DNA from: CAYRFE01 sp964539615
GTDB taxonomy: Bacteria; Macinerneyibacteriota; Macinerneyibacteria; Macinerneyibacteriales; CAYRFE01
DNA length: 47,426 nt
Direction of reading: 5' to 3'
Assembly: GCA_964539615.1 (NCBI GenBank)
Contig: CAZIJP010000004.1
Location: 1-47,426 of the forward strand
Part shown: positions 16,565-24,341 of the stretch, in pieces
How the letters are laid out: each line of letters opens with the position of its first letter
Numbering within the stretch: the first letter of the stretch is position 1
Made by a program: the position numbers and the translations under genes
Notes under the pieces: generated by a model
Told to the model about the DNA's origin: nothing
The model's database searches: none
Seen by the model: only the letters and a program-made list of their open reading frames with translations

Positions 16565-17311
16565 TCAAGGTGTTATCTGCAACCACAATAATGCATAGAC
16601 TCCAAATTGAGAATTCGCGCCAAGTTGAATTACTCGTGATATATATTTTCGCGCCAATACTTTGTTACCTGCTTTATAATATGCCCTCCCGGCATAAAAA
16701 TATACCATTTGATGGCAATAAATTTGCACATCTGATGTAGTGAGATCACCGTTTGGCAGATATCTATGATGAAATCCTCGCCATATTTGCCAATAGGAAT
16801 AATTTTCGCTTTTATTCTCATCAAGCATGTTGATGAGAATATCGAAATCATTTTTTGCAATAGCAAGTCTTTTTAAAAATTTCGGCAATTTATAACTGGA
16901 TTTTGCTCGTTCATAACGAATAAATAAAGAATCAGGGGCTATAACTACTGCGCTATCCTGGAGCGCTATACCTTTTTTTACCCAAGTAAATTTATTCCAT
17001 AGGAAAAAACAACTGAGACCTTTGTCTATATATAAACGTCCGAGCAAAACCATTAATGCGGCATCTGATGGTTGTGCTTTATGTAATTTTTCCAACAGTT
17101 CAATCGCCGTATCGAGCCCTTTATTATTCCCCTTTTGTTCATATTCGATAAAAAATTGATCTGCTGCCCTCACTAATCGATCGTCGGGAGATTGTACTGA
17201 TTCACTAAAAAGCACAACATTACAACCAATGGATATTAATGCAACTAATAAACAAACTTGTTTTTTCACGGGATTATGATAAACGAAAGATCGACACAAA
17301 GCAAGAATCAT
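16565..17311 (-). CDS. Secreted TPR-like protein linked to the two-component system
   Basis: A 248-residue protein with a hydrophobic N-terminal segment (KKQVCLLVALISIGCNVVLF, residues 16-35), likely a signal peptide, and helical TPR-like repeats over the rest: LIDTAIELLEKLHKAQPSDA-like at 60-80, then VVIAPDSLFIRYERAKSSY and FYAGRAYYKAGNKVLARKY near the end. It has no lipobox. The gene lies 21 nt upstream of the histidine kinase, in the same operon. It may act as the periplasmic partner of that kinase, which has no sensor domain of its own, but this is inference. A GTG at codon 16 (MKKQVCL...) is an alternative start. Confidence 0.6.
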   Translation of the reverse strand: MILALCRSFVYHNPVKKQVCLLVALISIGCNVVLFSESVQSPDDRLVRAADQFFIEYEQKGNNKGLDTAIELLEKLHKAQPSDAALMVLLGRLYIDKGLSCFFLWNKFTWVKKGIALQDSAVVIAPDSLFIRYERAKSSYKLPKFLKRLAIAKNDFDILINMLDENKSENYSYWQIWRGFHHRYLPNGDLTTSDVQIYCHQMVYFYAGRAYYKAGNKVLARKYISRVIQLGANSQFGVYALLWLQITP

Positions 17312-17358
17312 ATTTTTTCTTAATACAATGATCTATCTATCGGCTTTACTGATTTTTT

Positions 17359-17829
17359 TCAGTGGCCGGGAGGATTTAATCCGGTTGTAATAATAATATC
17401 AATAATGTCCTGATTTTCAACGGCTCTGACAACAGGATAGATCGGCGAATAAGCTTCGGCAATTTTTCCGAAATACCCCTTTAATACCCAAAAACGAGCA
17501 TCCGGATAATTCTTTTTAATATCAGTTATATCCATTGAACTGTCCGAAGTATACCCCATTAACAAGAAATAATCCGGTTTTGAAATCGAATAATAAACAA
17601 AATAATACATATTTGAAGCTATCTCTTCTTCACCTAGATGATCGTCCCAAGTAAGTAATGCCATTTCGTTTGTCTCTACAAGTTCAAGCGAAAAGGAATA
17701 TTCCGTCGAACCTGTGCCACGCGTAGTCCCTTTTTTCGTTATTTCTGCGTCATTCCCCGTAGGAGATTTGGCACAACCAACCGCCAACACAATAAAACCG
17801 ATAATCAGTAAACCGGCCAATTTGGGCAT
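17359..17829 (-). CDS. Lipoprotein of unknown function, possibly FN3-like
   Basis: A 156-residue lipoprotein (lipobox AVGC, Cys near residue 20). The mature part has a beta-sandwich look (MALLTWDDHLGEEE, then MYYFVYYSISKPDYFLLMGY), like a fibronectin type III module, but this is not certain. The start was moved to the ATG at 17829, which has AAAGGAGG; the frame is open for 47 codons upstream but without coding character. The neighbours are the degenerate nucleotidyltransferase gene upstream and the TPR protein downstream. Confidence 0.65.
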   Translation of the reverse strand: MPKLAGLLIIGFIVLAVGCAKSPTGNDAEITKKGTTRGTGSTEYSFSLELVETNEMALLTWDDHLGEEEIASNMYYFVYYSISKPDYFLLMGYTSDSSMDITDIKKNYPDARFWVLKGYFGKIAEAYSPIYPVVRAVENQDIIDIIITTGLNPPGH

Positions 17830-17966
17830 GGTATCCTCCTTTGGTTGAGAACCGTCAGAAACACTATAATACAATTTTTTAAAAAATATATACTGAAACC
17901 GATGAAATGCAATATCTATGTGATGAAATGCACTATAGATCAACCATCTCCCTAAATTCATACACA

Positions 17967-18608
17967 TCACCTATACCTGTTTATGTCAATTGAAATTTGC
18001 TCCAATGTTCGTATGAAATTATCGTAAAGATTTTCACGGCGATTACGCTTCGCCCATAAAAATATCTCATTTATATTTACCTCATTATAGAAACAAATCA
18101 AAGCCGCTTGTTTCATATCATGTGTTTGAGAGAAATCATCCCACTGCTCAAGTTGTCTTATAAGAACCCGCTCTACTGCTTGTACCCATATCAAGTATTT
18201 ATTGATACGTATAATTGAATATTTTTGTTCCATGAATAGATAATCATTGGGTGTACAATCCAGTAGCAAGGTATACCCCCAATCAGTATGGCGAAAAAGC
18301 ATAGTAGTTCTCTCAATGCCATAATACCGAAAGCCTATACTTTCTGCAATGAGCATGCATTTTTCTTTTTGTGAAAGGATATAAATATGAATAATCCCGG
18401 TTAAAGAATCATTATGTGCGTATATTGCAGCCGCACTCTCTCCGATAATGATAGTATTAACACCGTTCAATCGATACAGTGTTGCTATATAACCGACTGC
18501 TTCAGAAAATATCGGTTTTTTCGGAAGGTGATTCTTTTGTCGATCGCTGTTCGTTAGTTTTAACTCGCTATTAGTATATCCAACAATCGTTGACTGCAAT
18601 TTACTCAT
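17967..18608 (-). CDS. Nucleotidyltransferase-fold protein lacking catalytic residues
   Basis: A 213-residue cytoplasmic protein. The middle has the helix-strand pattern of a minimal nucleotidyltransferase (VNTIIIGESAAAIYAHNDSL, residues about 48-67, comparable to GGxAxxxxG). The next segment, where active members have the acidic DxD pair, reads GIIHIYI, so no catalytic aspartates are present. The C-terminal helices (VERVLIRQLEQWDDFSQTHD and onward) resemble the domain that follows the fold in DUF6036-type proteins. The start follows GGAGGGGAG. A toxin/antitoxin-like or regulatory role is possible but unproven; I am not sure of the family. Confidence 0.5.
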   Translation of the reverse strand: MSKLQSTIVGYTNSELKLTNSDRQKNHLPKKPIFSEAVGYIATLYRLNGVNTIIIGESAAAIYAHNDSLTGIIHIYILSQKEKCMLIAESIGFRYYGIERTTMLFRHTDWGYTLLLDCTPNDYLFMEQKYSIIRINKYLIWVQAVERVLIRQLEQWDDFSQTHDMKQAALICFYNEVNINEIFLWAKRNRRENLYDNFIRTLEQISIDINRYR

Positions 18609-18738
18609 TCTCCCCTCCAATGGCATACGTTTTTTATATGCTGTACGAGTATGCCTGCCTTATAGGAAGAAATGATGTGTAAACAGTCAATTGACGGATA
18701 TGATGCTATGAATTACATGTAAAGAATGAATTTTGTTG

Positions 18739-19191
18739 TTAACTGAGTAGTGACCCGTTACGTTTAACGAACAATTGATCGCCGATCGTTACATTTCCAT
18801 TTTTCAGGACCTTGGCAAAAACTCCATATTCGGGCATTATACAACGCCCGAGTGTTTTGTAGATAATACACGGGGCAGGACATGTTTTTCCGATTACCGT
18901 AACTTCTGCAATTAATCCGGATGTAAATTCAATAATATCACCCACATGAAACAATGTGATATCAAATCCTGACGTTATGAAGTTTTCACCGAAAGCGCCG
19001 TAAGCGACATTAAGTCCCTCACGGCGCACGGCTTCAATGAGTTCAAGCGATAAAAAACTTATCTGCCGGTCTGAACCTGCTGTTGCATGAACATCACCGA
19101 GGATACCGAAATTCGCCTGCACTGATACAGTATCAACAGGCTGTTTCGGACCCTTTGACGGACTGATGCAAATCGCTTCTATTACCGGCAT
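18739..19191 (-). CDS. MOSC domain protein
   Basis: A 150-residue single-domain MOSC (molybdenum cofactor sulfurase C-terminal) protein. The conserved elements are GILGDVHATAGSDRQISFLS, YGAFGENFITSG and the cysteine loop GRCIMPEYGVFAKVLKNG. MOSC proteins bind molybdenum cofactor or carry sulfur; related YiiM reduces N-hydroxylated bases. It begins 9 nt after the yajC stop and has only a weak GGAA ribosome binding site, so it is probably coupled to yajC. mobB elsewhere in the window is the only other molybdenum cofactor gene here. Confidence 0.9.
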   Translation of the reverse strand: MPVIEAICISPSKGPKQPVDTVSVQANFGILGDVHATAGSDRQISFLSLELIEAVRREGLNVAYGAFGENFITSGFDITLFHVGDIIEFTSGLIAEVTVIGKTCPAPCIIYKTLGRCIMPEYGVFAKVLKNGNVTIGDQLFVKRNGSLLS

Positions 19192-19200
19192 AGTAATTGA

Positions 19201-19524
19201 TTATTCCGATTTCACTTCATGGGCAATAACCGTTGCGACCGTCGAAAGTAAAAAATCCATTTTTACGCCATCGGCTACGCGCAATGTGATCTTTGAATCC
19301 TGAATTTTAACAATCGTGCCATAAATTCCGCTCTGCATGAGCACATTGTCTCCCGGCTTGAGATTTTCAAGCATCTGCTGCATTCTTTTACGTTCTTTCT
19401 TTTGAGGAAGTATCATTAAGAAATACATGGCGACAAAGATCATGCCGAACATTATCAGCATTCCCCACGGGCTTTGTTTTGGAGCATCCTGCTGAAAGAA
19501 TAACGTTGCAAATAATACGTTCAT
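19201..19524 (-). CDS. yajC: Sec translocase accessory subunit YajC
   Basis: A 107-residue inner-membrane protein: one membrane helix (about residues 20-40, MLIMFGMIFVAMYFLMILPQKKERKR) followed by a basic stretch and a small beta-rich cytoplasmic domain with the signature NLKPGDNVLMQSGIYGTIVKI. It binds SecDF-YidC. The start follows AAGGAGG. The usual secD-secF partners are not adjacent; instead oadB is upstream and MOSC downstream. Confidence 0.95.
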   Translation of the reverse strand: MNVLFATLFFQQDAPKQSPWGMLIMFGMIFVAMYFLMILPQKKERKRMQQMLENLKPGDNVLMQSGIYGTIVKIQDSKITLRVADGVKMDFLLSTVATVIAHEVKSE

Positions 19525-19546
19525 TTCGTTCCTCCTTATATACGTT

Positions 19547-19566
19547 GCGGGGCTGTTTAGCCCCGC
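19547..19566. other. GC-rich hairpin between oadB and yajC
   Basis: A perfect 7-bp stem (GCGGGGC with GCCCCGC) and a 6-nt loop lies in the 82-nt gap between the oadB stop and the yajC ATG. It has no T-tract on the minus strand, so it may attenuate, stabilise or separate transcripts rather than terminate cleanly. Confidence 0.5.
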
Positions 19567-19606
19567 ATGAGTATACTGAAATTTATGTTTTTTTCAAGCA
19601 CTATCG

Positions 19607-20728
19607 CTATTTGACCAAAAGAAGTATTGCGCCGCCTGCAATGACGGAACCGATCTGTCCTGCCACATTAGCACTCACTGCGTGCATCAACAGATAATTT
19701 GACGGATCTGCTTCACGACCCATATTGTGAATGACACGCGAAGACATCGGAAATGCGGATATTCCGGCAGCTCCGATCATCGGATTGAATTTATGTTTTA
19801 CAAACGGCATAAGATTCAAAAATTTCGCAAACAACACTCCGCCTGCCGTATCAAAAATAAATGCGATCAATCCCATACCGATTATCAACAATGTCGATAC
19901 ATTGATAAAACGCTCTCCCGTCATGGTAAATGCTATTGTTATACCTAACAGTAATGTAACCAGGCTTGCCAGTTCATTTTGTGCAGCCAGAGAAAGTTTA
20001 TTCAAAACACCGCACTCACGGATAAGATTACCAAACATTAAAAACCCTATAAGCGCAACGGAGATGGGCGCAATAAAACCGGCGATGATCGTTACCATTA
20101 TAGGGAAAAGAATTAGGATTATGCGCGGTACCGGTTCACTTTTTATCATGTCCATCCGTATCTTACGTTCATCTGAGGTGGTCAATAATTTTATAACAGG
20201 CGGTTGAATAATCGGCACGAGTGCCATATATGAATATGCGGCCACCGATATCGGTCCAAGTAAGTTTTGCGCAAACTTTGATGCGACATAAATTGATGTA
20301 GGTCCGTCCGCAGCGCCGATTATGCCGATCGAGGCTGCCTCTTTCAACGGAAATCCTACAAATAAAGCCAGCATCATGGTAAAAAATATACCGAATTGAG
20401 CAGCAGCTCCGAAAAGAAGCAGTTTGGGATTATTCAATAACGGACTGAAATCGATCATCGCCCCTACAGCTACAAATATCAAAAGCGGAAACACCTCCGT
20501 CATGATCCCCATGTCAAAGAAAAATTTCAAAGCTTCAGATGCCGATGAATTGGGAATATTCATAATCAATGCACCGAAACCGATCGGCAATAATAACGTC
20601 GGTTCGTATTCTTTTCGAATGGCGAGAAAAATCAAAATTCCGCCAACTACCATCATCACTGCCTGTTGCCATGTAAGCGCTTGCGCAGTAGCGGTGAACA
20701 TATTTAAAATATCAACAAATGACCCCAT
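19607..20728 (-). CDS. oadB: Na+-translocating decarboxylase beta subunit
   Basis: A 373-residue polytopic membrane protein of the OadB/GcdB/MmdB family, which couples decarboxylation of a biotinylated carboxyl group to Na+ export. Visible signatures: the loop GIIGAADGPTSIYVASKFA with the key Asp of the Na+ site, QPPVIKLLTT, NLIRECGVLNKL and the C-terminal MIGAAGISAFPMSSRVI and LMHAVSANVAGQIGSVIAGG. The substrate (oxaloacetate, methylmalonyl-CoA or glutaconyl-CoA) is not decided by the beta subunit. The alpha, gamma and biotin carrier subunits are not in the window. An AGGAGG site and own promoter precede it. Confidence 0.92.
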   Translation of the reverse strand: MGSFVDILNMFTATAQALTWQQAVMMVVGGILIFLAIRKEYEPTLLLPIGFGALIMNIPNSSASEALKFFFDMGIMTEVFPLLIFVAVGAMIDFSPLLNNPKLLLFGAAAQFGIFFTMMLALFVGFPLKEAASIGIIGAADGPTSIYVASKFAQNLLGPISVAAYSYMALVPIIQPPVIKLLTTSDERKIRMDMIKSEPVPRIILILFPIMVTIIAGFIAPISVALIGFLMFGNLIRECGVLNKLSLAAQNELASLVTLLLGITIAFTMTGERFINVSTLLIIGMGLIAFIFDTAGGVLFAKFLNLMPFVKHKFNPMIGAAGISAFPMSSRVIHNMGREADPSNYLLMHAVSANVAGQIGSVIAGGAILLLVK

Positions 20729-20773
20729 GTCTTCCTCCTATTGATAGTTTCTTCAGTTATTAAGCACGAAATT

Positions 20774-20802
20774 ATTGTAGCTGAAAAAACCATTTTCCGC
20801 AA
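20774..20802 (-). promoter_or_regulatory. Promoter of oadB
   Basis: Minus strand: -35 TTGCGG (20802-20797), 17-nt spacer, -10 TACAAT (20779-20774), about 40 nt before the ATG. Confidence 0.55.
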
Positions 20803-20832
20803 TTTGAATTTCATTGATTTTCTTTCCGTGGT

Positions 20833-21879
20833 TTATATAAAATAATACGTTACTGCCATAATTACATAGGTACTGATCATTACCAATCCTTCTATCCATG
20901 TTGTTTTACCGTCATGGAAAACATATCTGCAAAAATTAAATCCGACAAATATGGTTATCAATTGAAACAACGGGAACACATAATCCATGGCGTTACCCAT
21001 GATTATACTTGCGAGTAAGAGAACCGGGCCGACGAACAATGCGATCTGGGTTGCCGATCCCACGCCGATCTCAAGAGCAATGTCCATTCTGTTTTTATAC
21101 GCCATGATCATTGCGGCGGCATGTTCAGCCACATTACCGACTATCGGAATGATAATAATTCCGATAAAAACTGCTGGGACATGATAATCCGCAATAACGA
21201 ATTTTATCTGATCAACTAAAATTTCACTTTCATAACCTACAAATACTGTTGCGATGGCAAGTATCACGATCGATTTAGTCTTGCTCCATTCCGGTTGTTC
21301 TTCTTCCTCGCGTTCCTCGTGTGAAGTGAAAATGTTTTTATGCGTTATGAGCGCATAGAATAACCCAAAAAGGTAAACGACCAATAATAAAATTGCCACG
21401 GCATTACTTACTCCGGATATTGCATTGCTTGAGCTCTTAAACAATAACGCCAACAGACCGGGCATAAGCATTGCAATCATTGCATAGGACAACATAACAA
21501 AATTCGATTTTGCGATTGATTTATTGAATGTCTGAACCTTAAATTTCATCCCTCCGATGAGAATACTCGCCCCGAGAACCAAAAGCAAATTTCCTAAAAT
21601 TGATCCGATGATCGTTGCTTTCACAACATCAAACAACCCGGCATTGATAGCAAACAATCCGATAAGCAACTCCGGAACATTTCCCATCGTGGCATTCATC
21701 ATACCGCCGATCTTATCACCCGTATAATGAGCAAGATTTTCAGTCGCATCACCGAGTATTGCCGCTAACGGCACAATGGCGACACACGTGATTATAAATA
21801 TCAACAACGGATTGGCATGCAATAAAAATAACACGATACTGATGGGCACAAATATCAGAAAATAATGCATAAATTTCAT
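20833..21879 (-). CDS. cax: Ca2+/H+ (cation/proton) exchanger of the CAX family
   Basis: A 348-residue inner-membrane antiporter with about 11 membrane segments. The two inverted alpha-repeats that form the ion path are clear: GGMMNATMGNVPELLIGLFA in the first half and VGNVAEHAAAMIMA with GVGSATQIALFVGP in the second. These are the CAX (YfkE/ChaA-like) signatures with the essential glutamates. An acidic, Glu-rich cytoplasmic loop near residue 190 (EEREEEEQPEW) separates the halves. An AAGGAG site precedes the ATG. It exports Ca2+ in exchange for H+; the exact cation is not proven. Confidence 0.92.
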   Translation of the reverse strand: MKFMHYFLIFVPISIVLFLLHANPLLIFIITCVAIVPLAAILGDATENLAHYTGDKIGGMMNATMGNVPELLIGLFAINAGLFDVVKATIIGSILGNLLLVLGASILIGGMKFKVQTFNKSIAKSNFVMLSYAMIAMLMPGLLALLFKSSSNAISGVSNAVAILLLVVYLFGLFYALITHKNIFTSHEEREEEEQPEWSKTKSIVILAIATVFVGYESEILVDQIKFVIADYHVPAVFIGIIIIPIVGNVAEHAAAMIMAYKNRMDIALEIGVGSATQIALFVGPVLLLASIIMGNAMDYVFPLFQLITIFVGFNFCRYVFHDGKTTWIEGLVMISTYVIMAVTYYFI

Positions 21880-21937
21880 AGTACTACTCCTTGCAGTGTT
21901 GTTAAAATTAATTATTTAGTTCGTTAAGAAATGAAGA

Positions 21938-22348
21938 TCAAATGCGAAGCGTAAAGATCCGGATGATTTTATTGGTAGCTCGCGATTGAGTTAAGAGTAT
22001 ATCATTTTTAATTTCGTTCTTATCGAACGGAGAAAGGTTTTCATGACCGCCCTGTGTTGTCTGCATTGAATGCATAGACCCAAAACGGTAAGAGCGAGGT
22101 TCTTCCATACACTCGTCAAAAGTGGCTAAGGACTTAGATATACAGCTCCCAGTTACACATGAAAATGTGTTCTCAATATAATCCTGTTTTGAAATACCAA
22201 AAAATACTATTGAAAGAAACAGCAGCAAAATATTCACCATCACATGAATTGATTGAAAAATAAATGATCTTTTAGGATATGATACCAACTCGGTGTCGCA
22301 ACCTTTGCCGAAATAGTCATTTAAGGAAAGTTCAAACGTACATCCCAT
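21938..22348 (-). CDS. Hypothetical membrane-associated protein, start uncertain
   Basis: An open frame of up to 136 residues with one hydrophobic stretch (VNILLLFLSIVFFGI, about residues 38-52) and a polar C-terminal half with cysteines (SCVTGSC, DEC) and the segment NLSPFDKNEIKND. I do not recognise it. A strong promoter lies at 22405-22432 and an AAAGGAG site at 22390-22396, but no ATG, GTG or TTG follows at a usable distance; the first ATG is 41 nt beyond. The frame is open back to an ATA triplet. It may be a real gene with an unusual start, or a decayed one. Confidence 0.4.
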   Translation of the reverse strand: MGCTFELSLNDYFGKGCDTELVSYPKRSFIFQSIHVMVNILLLFLSIVFFGISKQDYIENTFSCVTGSCISKSLATFDECMEEPRSYRFGSMHSMQTTQGGHENLSPFDKNEIKNDILLTQSRATNKIIRIFTLRI

Positions 22349-22404
22349 TGATACACTGCAGTTGCTATACCCTATCGCAGTTTCAGAGTCTCCTTTGCAG
22401 GCGG

Positions 22405-22432
22405 ATTATATGCGTTCAAAAAAAGAATGCAA
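22405..22432 (-). promoter_or_regulatory. Promoter upstream of the hypothetical membrane protein
   Basis: Minus strand: -35 TTGCAT (22432-22427), 16-nt spacer, perfect -10 TATAAT (22410-22405). Confidence 0.55.
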
Positions 22433-22457
22433 GGAAAATATACGTATAAATTCGGAA

Positions 22458-24056
22458 TCAATAATCAAAGATACTGTTGCCTACAAACTCCCGCAATATT
22501 GATGACTTAGGCGTATGATACGGATCGATCGACTCGAATAATCGTAAGATGAACATCAACTCTTGCGCCTTTAAATACTCGGGGCTATTTTCCGGCACAC
22601 TCTCCAGATATTTCAACGCAAAATCTTTCATGACCGCAAGTTCATACGGCAATGAAGAATTGAACATCACATCTGCCTGTTCCTGATACGGAAAAATATT
22701 CATATCCTCGCCGCGGCGCACTTCAGGCCACATTTTCAATGTTGCTTGAGCCGTATGCCCTCTGAATTGTGCATCACGAACTATTCGCCGTATCAAACGA
22801 ACATCGGTTGTTTTTATACGATTATAACTGTCCAAATTCAATTGAGTAAGTGCGCTCACGTAGATTTTATATTTTATGATATCGGGAATAAAACGCGTCA
22901 ATTCAGGATTCAGACCGTGAATCCCTTCAATAATGATCGGCTGATTATGTTTGATACGCATCAGCATCCCTTCTTCCCGCTTACCGGTCATGAAATTATA
23001 ACGCGGAAGAAGTATCTCTCCGCCTTCAAGAAGCGTGATGATCTGATCGTTGAACAATGGAATATCGATCGCATGTACCGACTCAAAATCCGGCTCGCCT
23101 TTTTCATTGAGCGGGGTTCGATCTTTCGGAAGAAAATAATCATCCATTCCGATTGTAACCGGAGTGAGCCCTTCAACGCGTAATTGAATGGCAAGACGTT
23201 TGGAGAATGTTGTTTTACCTGAAGAAGATGGCCCGGCTATCAGTATCAGACGGGATCGATCGATATTTTGTTTTATATTCTGAGCAATTGAGGAAATATA
23301 TTTTTCATGCATTCCTTCGGAAACAAGTATCATTTCTTGAAATTCTCCGTTTTCTATCTTATCATTCAAAGAGGATATATATTCCATATCAAGGAACTCG
23401 GCCCAATGTTTAAATTCCTGATGAACACGGAACAGTTTTTTTCGTTCATGGAATTCCGCTAATTTTGCATGATCGGAGATCTCCGGCATCCTTAACAGTA
23501 AACCCGGCGGATAATACTGCAGGTCGAAAACCTGAATATACCCGGTCGAAGGTACTGTTTTGAATATACCGAAATCATAAACCTTCTCATTCAGGTTCAC
23601 TAAACTTTTGCATTTTAAGCGGTGACAGATGTCCTCCTTCTCAACCATTTCTTCGTGACGGAATATTTGGTTCATTTCCGGTTCGGAAAGATTTGTTTTC
23701 AAAGTAAACGGGATATCGGCATCGATCATTTCGCGCATTTTGGTTTTGATCTTTTCAATATGGTCCATTTTCAGTACAGGAAAGCTTCTGTCAAATATTC
23801 TACAAAATAGCCCGGTATTTATCGTATGTTCAATGGTTACCGAAGCCTTGGGATATATTGACCGAACGGCAGCCACAAGAAGCATGAATAAGCTTTTTTC
23901 ATATATTTTATTACCGATATCGCTGTCAACAGAGACCCATACAGCAGTTTTAGCATCATTTTCCGTTAATTCCAATAACGATACAAGTGTGTTATTGAGC
24001 AAAGCACCTACGATCTTCTTATCAGCCATTACCTCGTGAAGTGACATTTTGGACAT
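22458..24056 (-). CDS. Nucleoside (uridine-like) kinase, phosphoribulokinase/uridine kinase superfamily
   Basis: A 532-residue cytoplasmic kinase. The C-terminal half is a uridine-kinase-type P-loop domain: Walker A GPSSSGKTT at 275-283, GMDDYFLPKDRTP, the FESVHAID loop, IIIEGIHGLNP as Walker B region, and the lid with RLIRRIVRDAQFRG. The N-terminal 260 residues resemble the threonyl-tRNA-synthetase-like second additional domain seen in long bacterial nucleoside kinases of this family (HRLKCKSLVNLNEKVYDFG). The start is at 24056, following GGGAGG; the frame is open 20 codons further but without a ribosome binding site. It likely phosphorylates uridine or cytidine; the substrate is inferred. 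Confidence 0.85.
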   Translation of the reverse strand: MSKMSLHEVMADKKIVGALLNNTLVSLLELTENDAKTAVWVSVDSDIGNKIYEKSLFMLLVAAVRSIYPKASVTIEHTINTGLFCRIFDRSFPVLKMDHIEKIKTKMREMIDADIPFTLKTNLSEPEMNQIFRHEEMVEKEDICHRLKCKSLVNLNEKVYDFGIFKTVPSTGYIQVFDLQYYPPGLLLRMPEISDHAKLAEFHERKKLFRVHQEFKHWAEFLDMEYISSLNDKIENGEFQEMILVSEGMHEKYISSIAQNIKQNIDRSRLILIAGPSSSGKTTFSKRLAIQLRVEGLTPVTIGMDDYFLPKDRTPLNEKGEPDFESVHAIDIPLFNDQIITLLEGGEILLPRYNFMTGKREEGMLMRIKHNQPIIIEGIHGLNPELTRFIPDIIKYKIYVSALTQLNLDSYNRIKTTDVRLIRRIVRDAQFRGHTAQATLKMWPEVRRGEDMNIFPYQEQADVMFNSSLPYELAVMKDFALKYLESVPENSPEYLKAQELMFILRLFESIDPYHTPKSSILREFVGNSIFDY

Positions 24057-24107
24057 TACATTTCCTCCCATACGATCATCAACCGCCGCTACAGCAGCAA
24101 CCACGGA

Positions 24108-24136
24108 ATTATACATGTTTTTAATGTATAAAACAA
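24108..24136 (-). promoter_or_regulatory. Promoter of the nucleoside kinase gene
   Basis: Minus strand: -35 TTGTTT (24136-24131), 17-nt spacer, perfect -10 TATAAT (24113-24108), about 45 nt before the ATG at 24056. The palindrome 24109-24131 covers it. Confidence 0.65.
24109..24131. promoter_or_regulatory. Candidate operator palindrome
   Basis: Perfect 8-bp inverted repeat TTATACAT (24109-24116) and ATGTATAA (24124-24131) with a 7-nt centre, spanning exactly from the -10 box to the edge of the -35 box of the nucleoside kinase promoter. A repressor bound here would block RNA polymerase. The regulator is unknown. Confidence 0.4.
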
Positions 24137-24307
24137 GACGTATATATCGCTGTTAACCAAATCCTCGAAAGCAGTGATGATCGCAGTAATGATTTCATAA
24201 TCGCGTTTTTTCAATATTTTTTTACCGCATATCTGCCATATGCTCATTACTTCTTCAAACATGATGCTGAACCTCATTACCGTGCAATAATTCCGAAATA
24301 TTTTTTC

Positions 24308-24335
24308 TTGCAAAATATCCTTTCGGGTATACAAT
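24308..24335 (+). promoter_or_regulatory. Promoter placed for a leaderless mRNA
   Basis: -35 TTGCAA (24308-24313), 16-nt spacer, -10 TACAAT (24330-24335). The ATG at 24342 starts 6 nt after the -10, where transcription itself is expected to begin; no ribosome binding site is present. Confidence 0.55.
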
Positions 24336-24341
24336 GCACCC

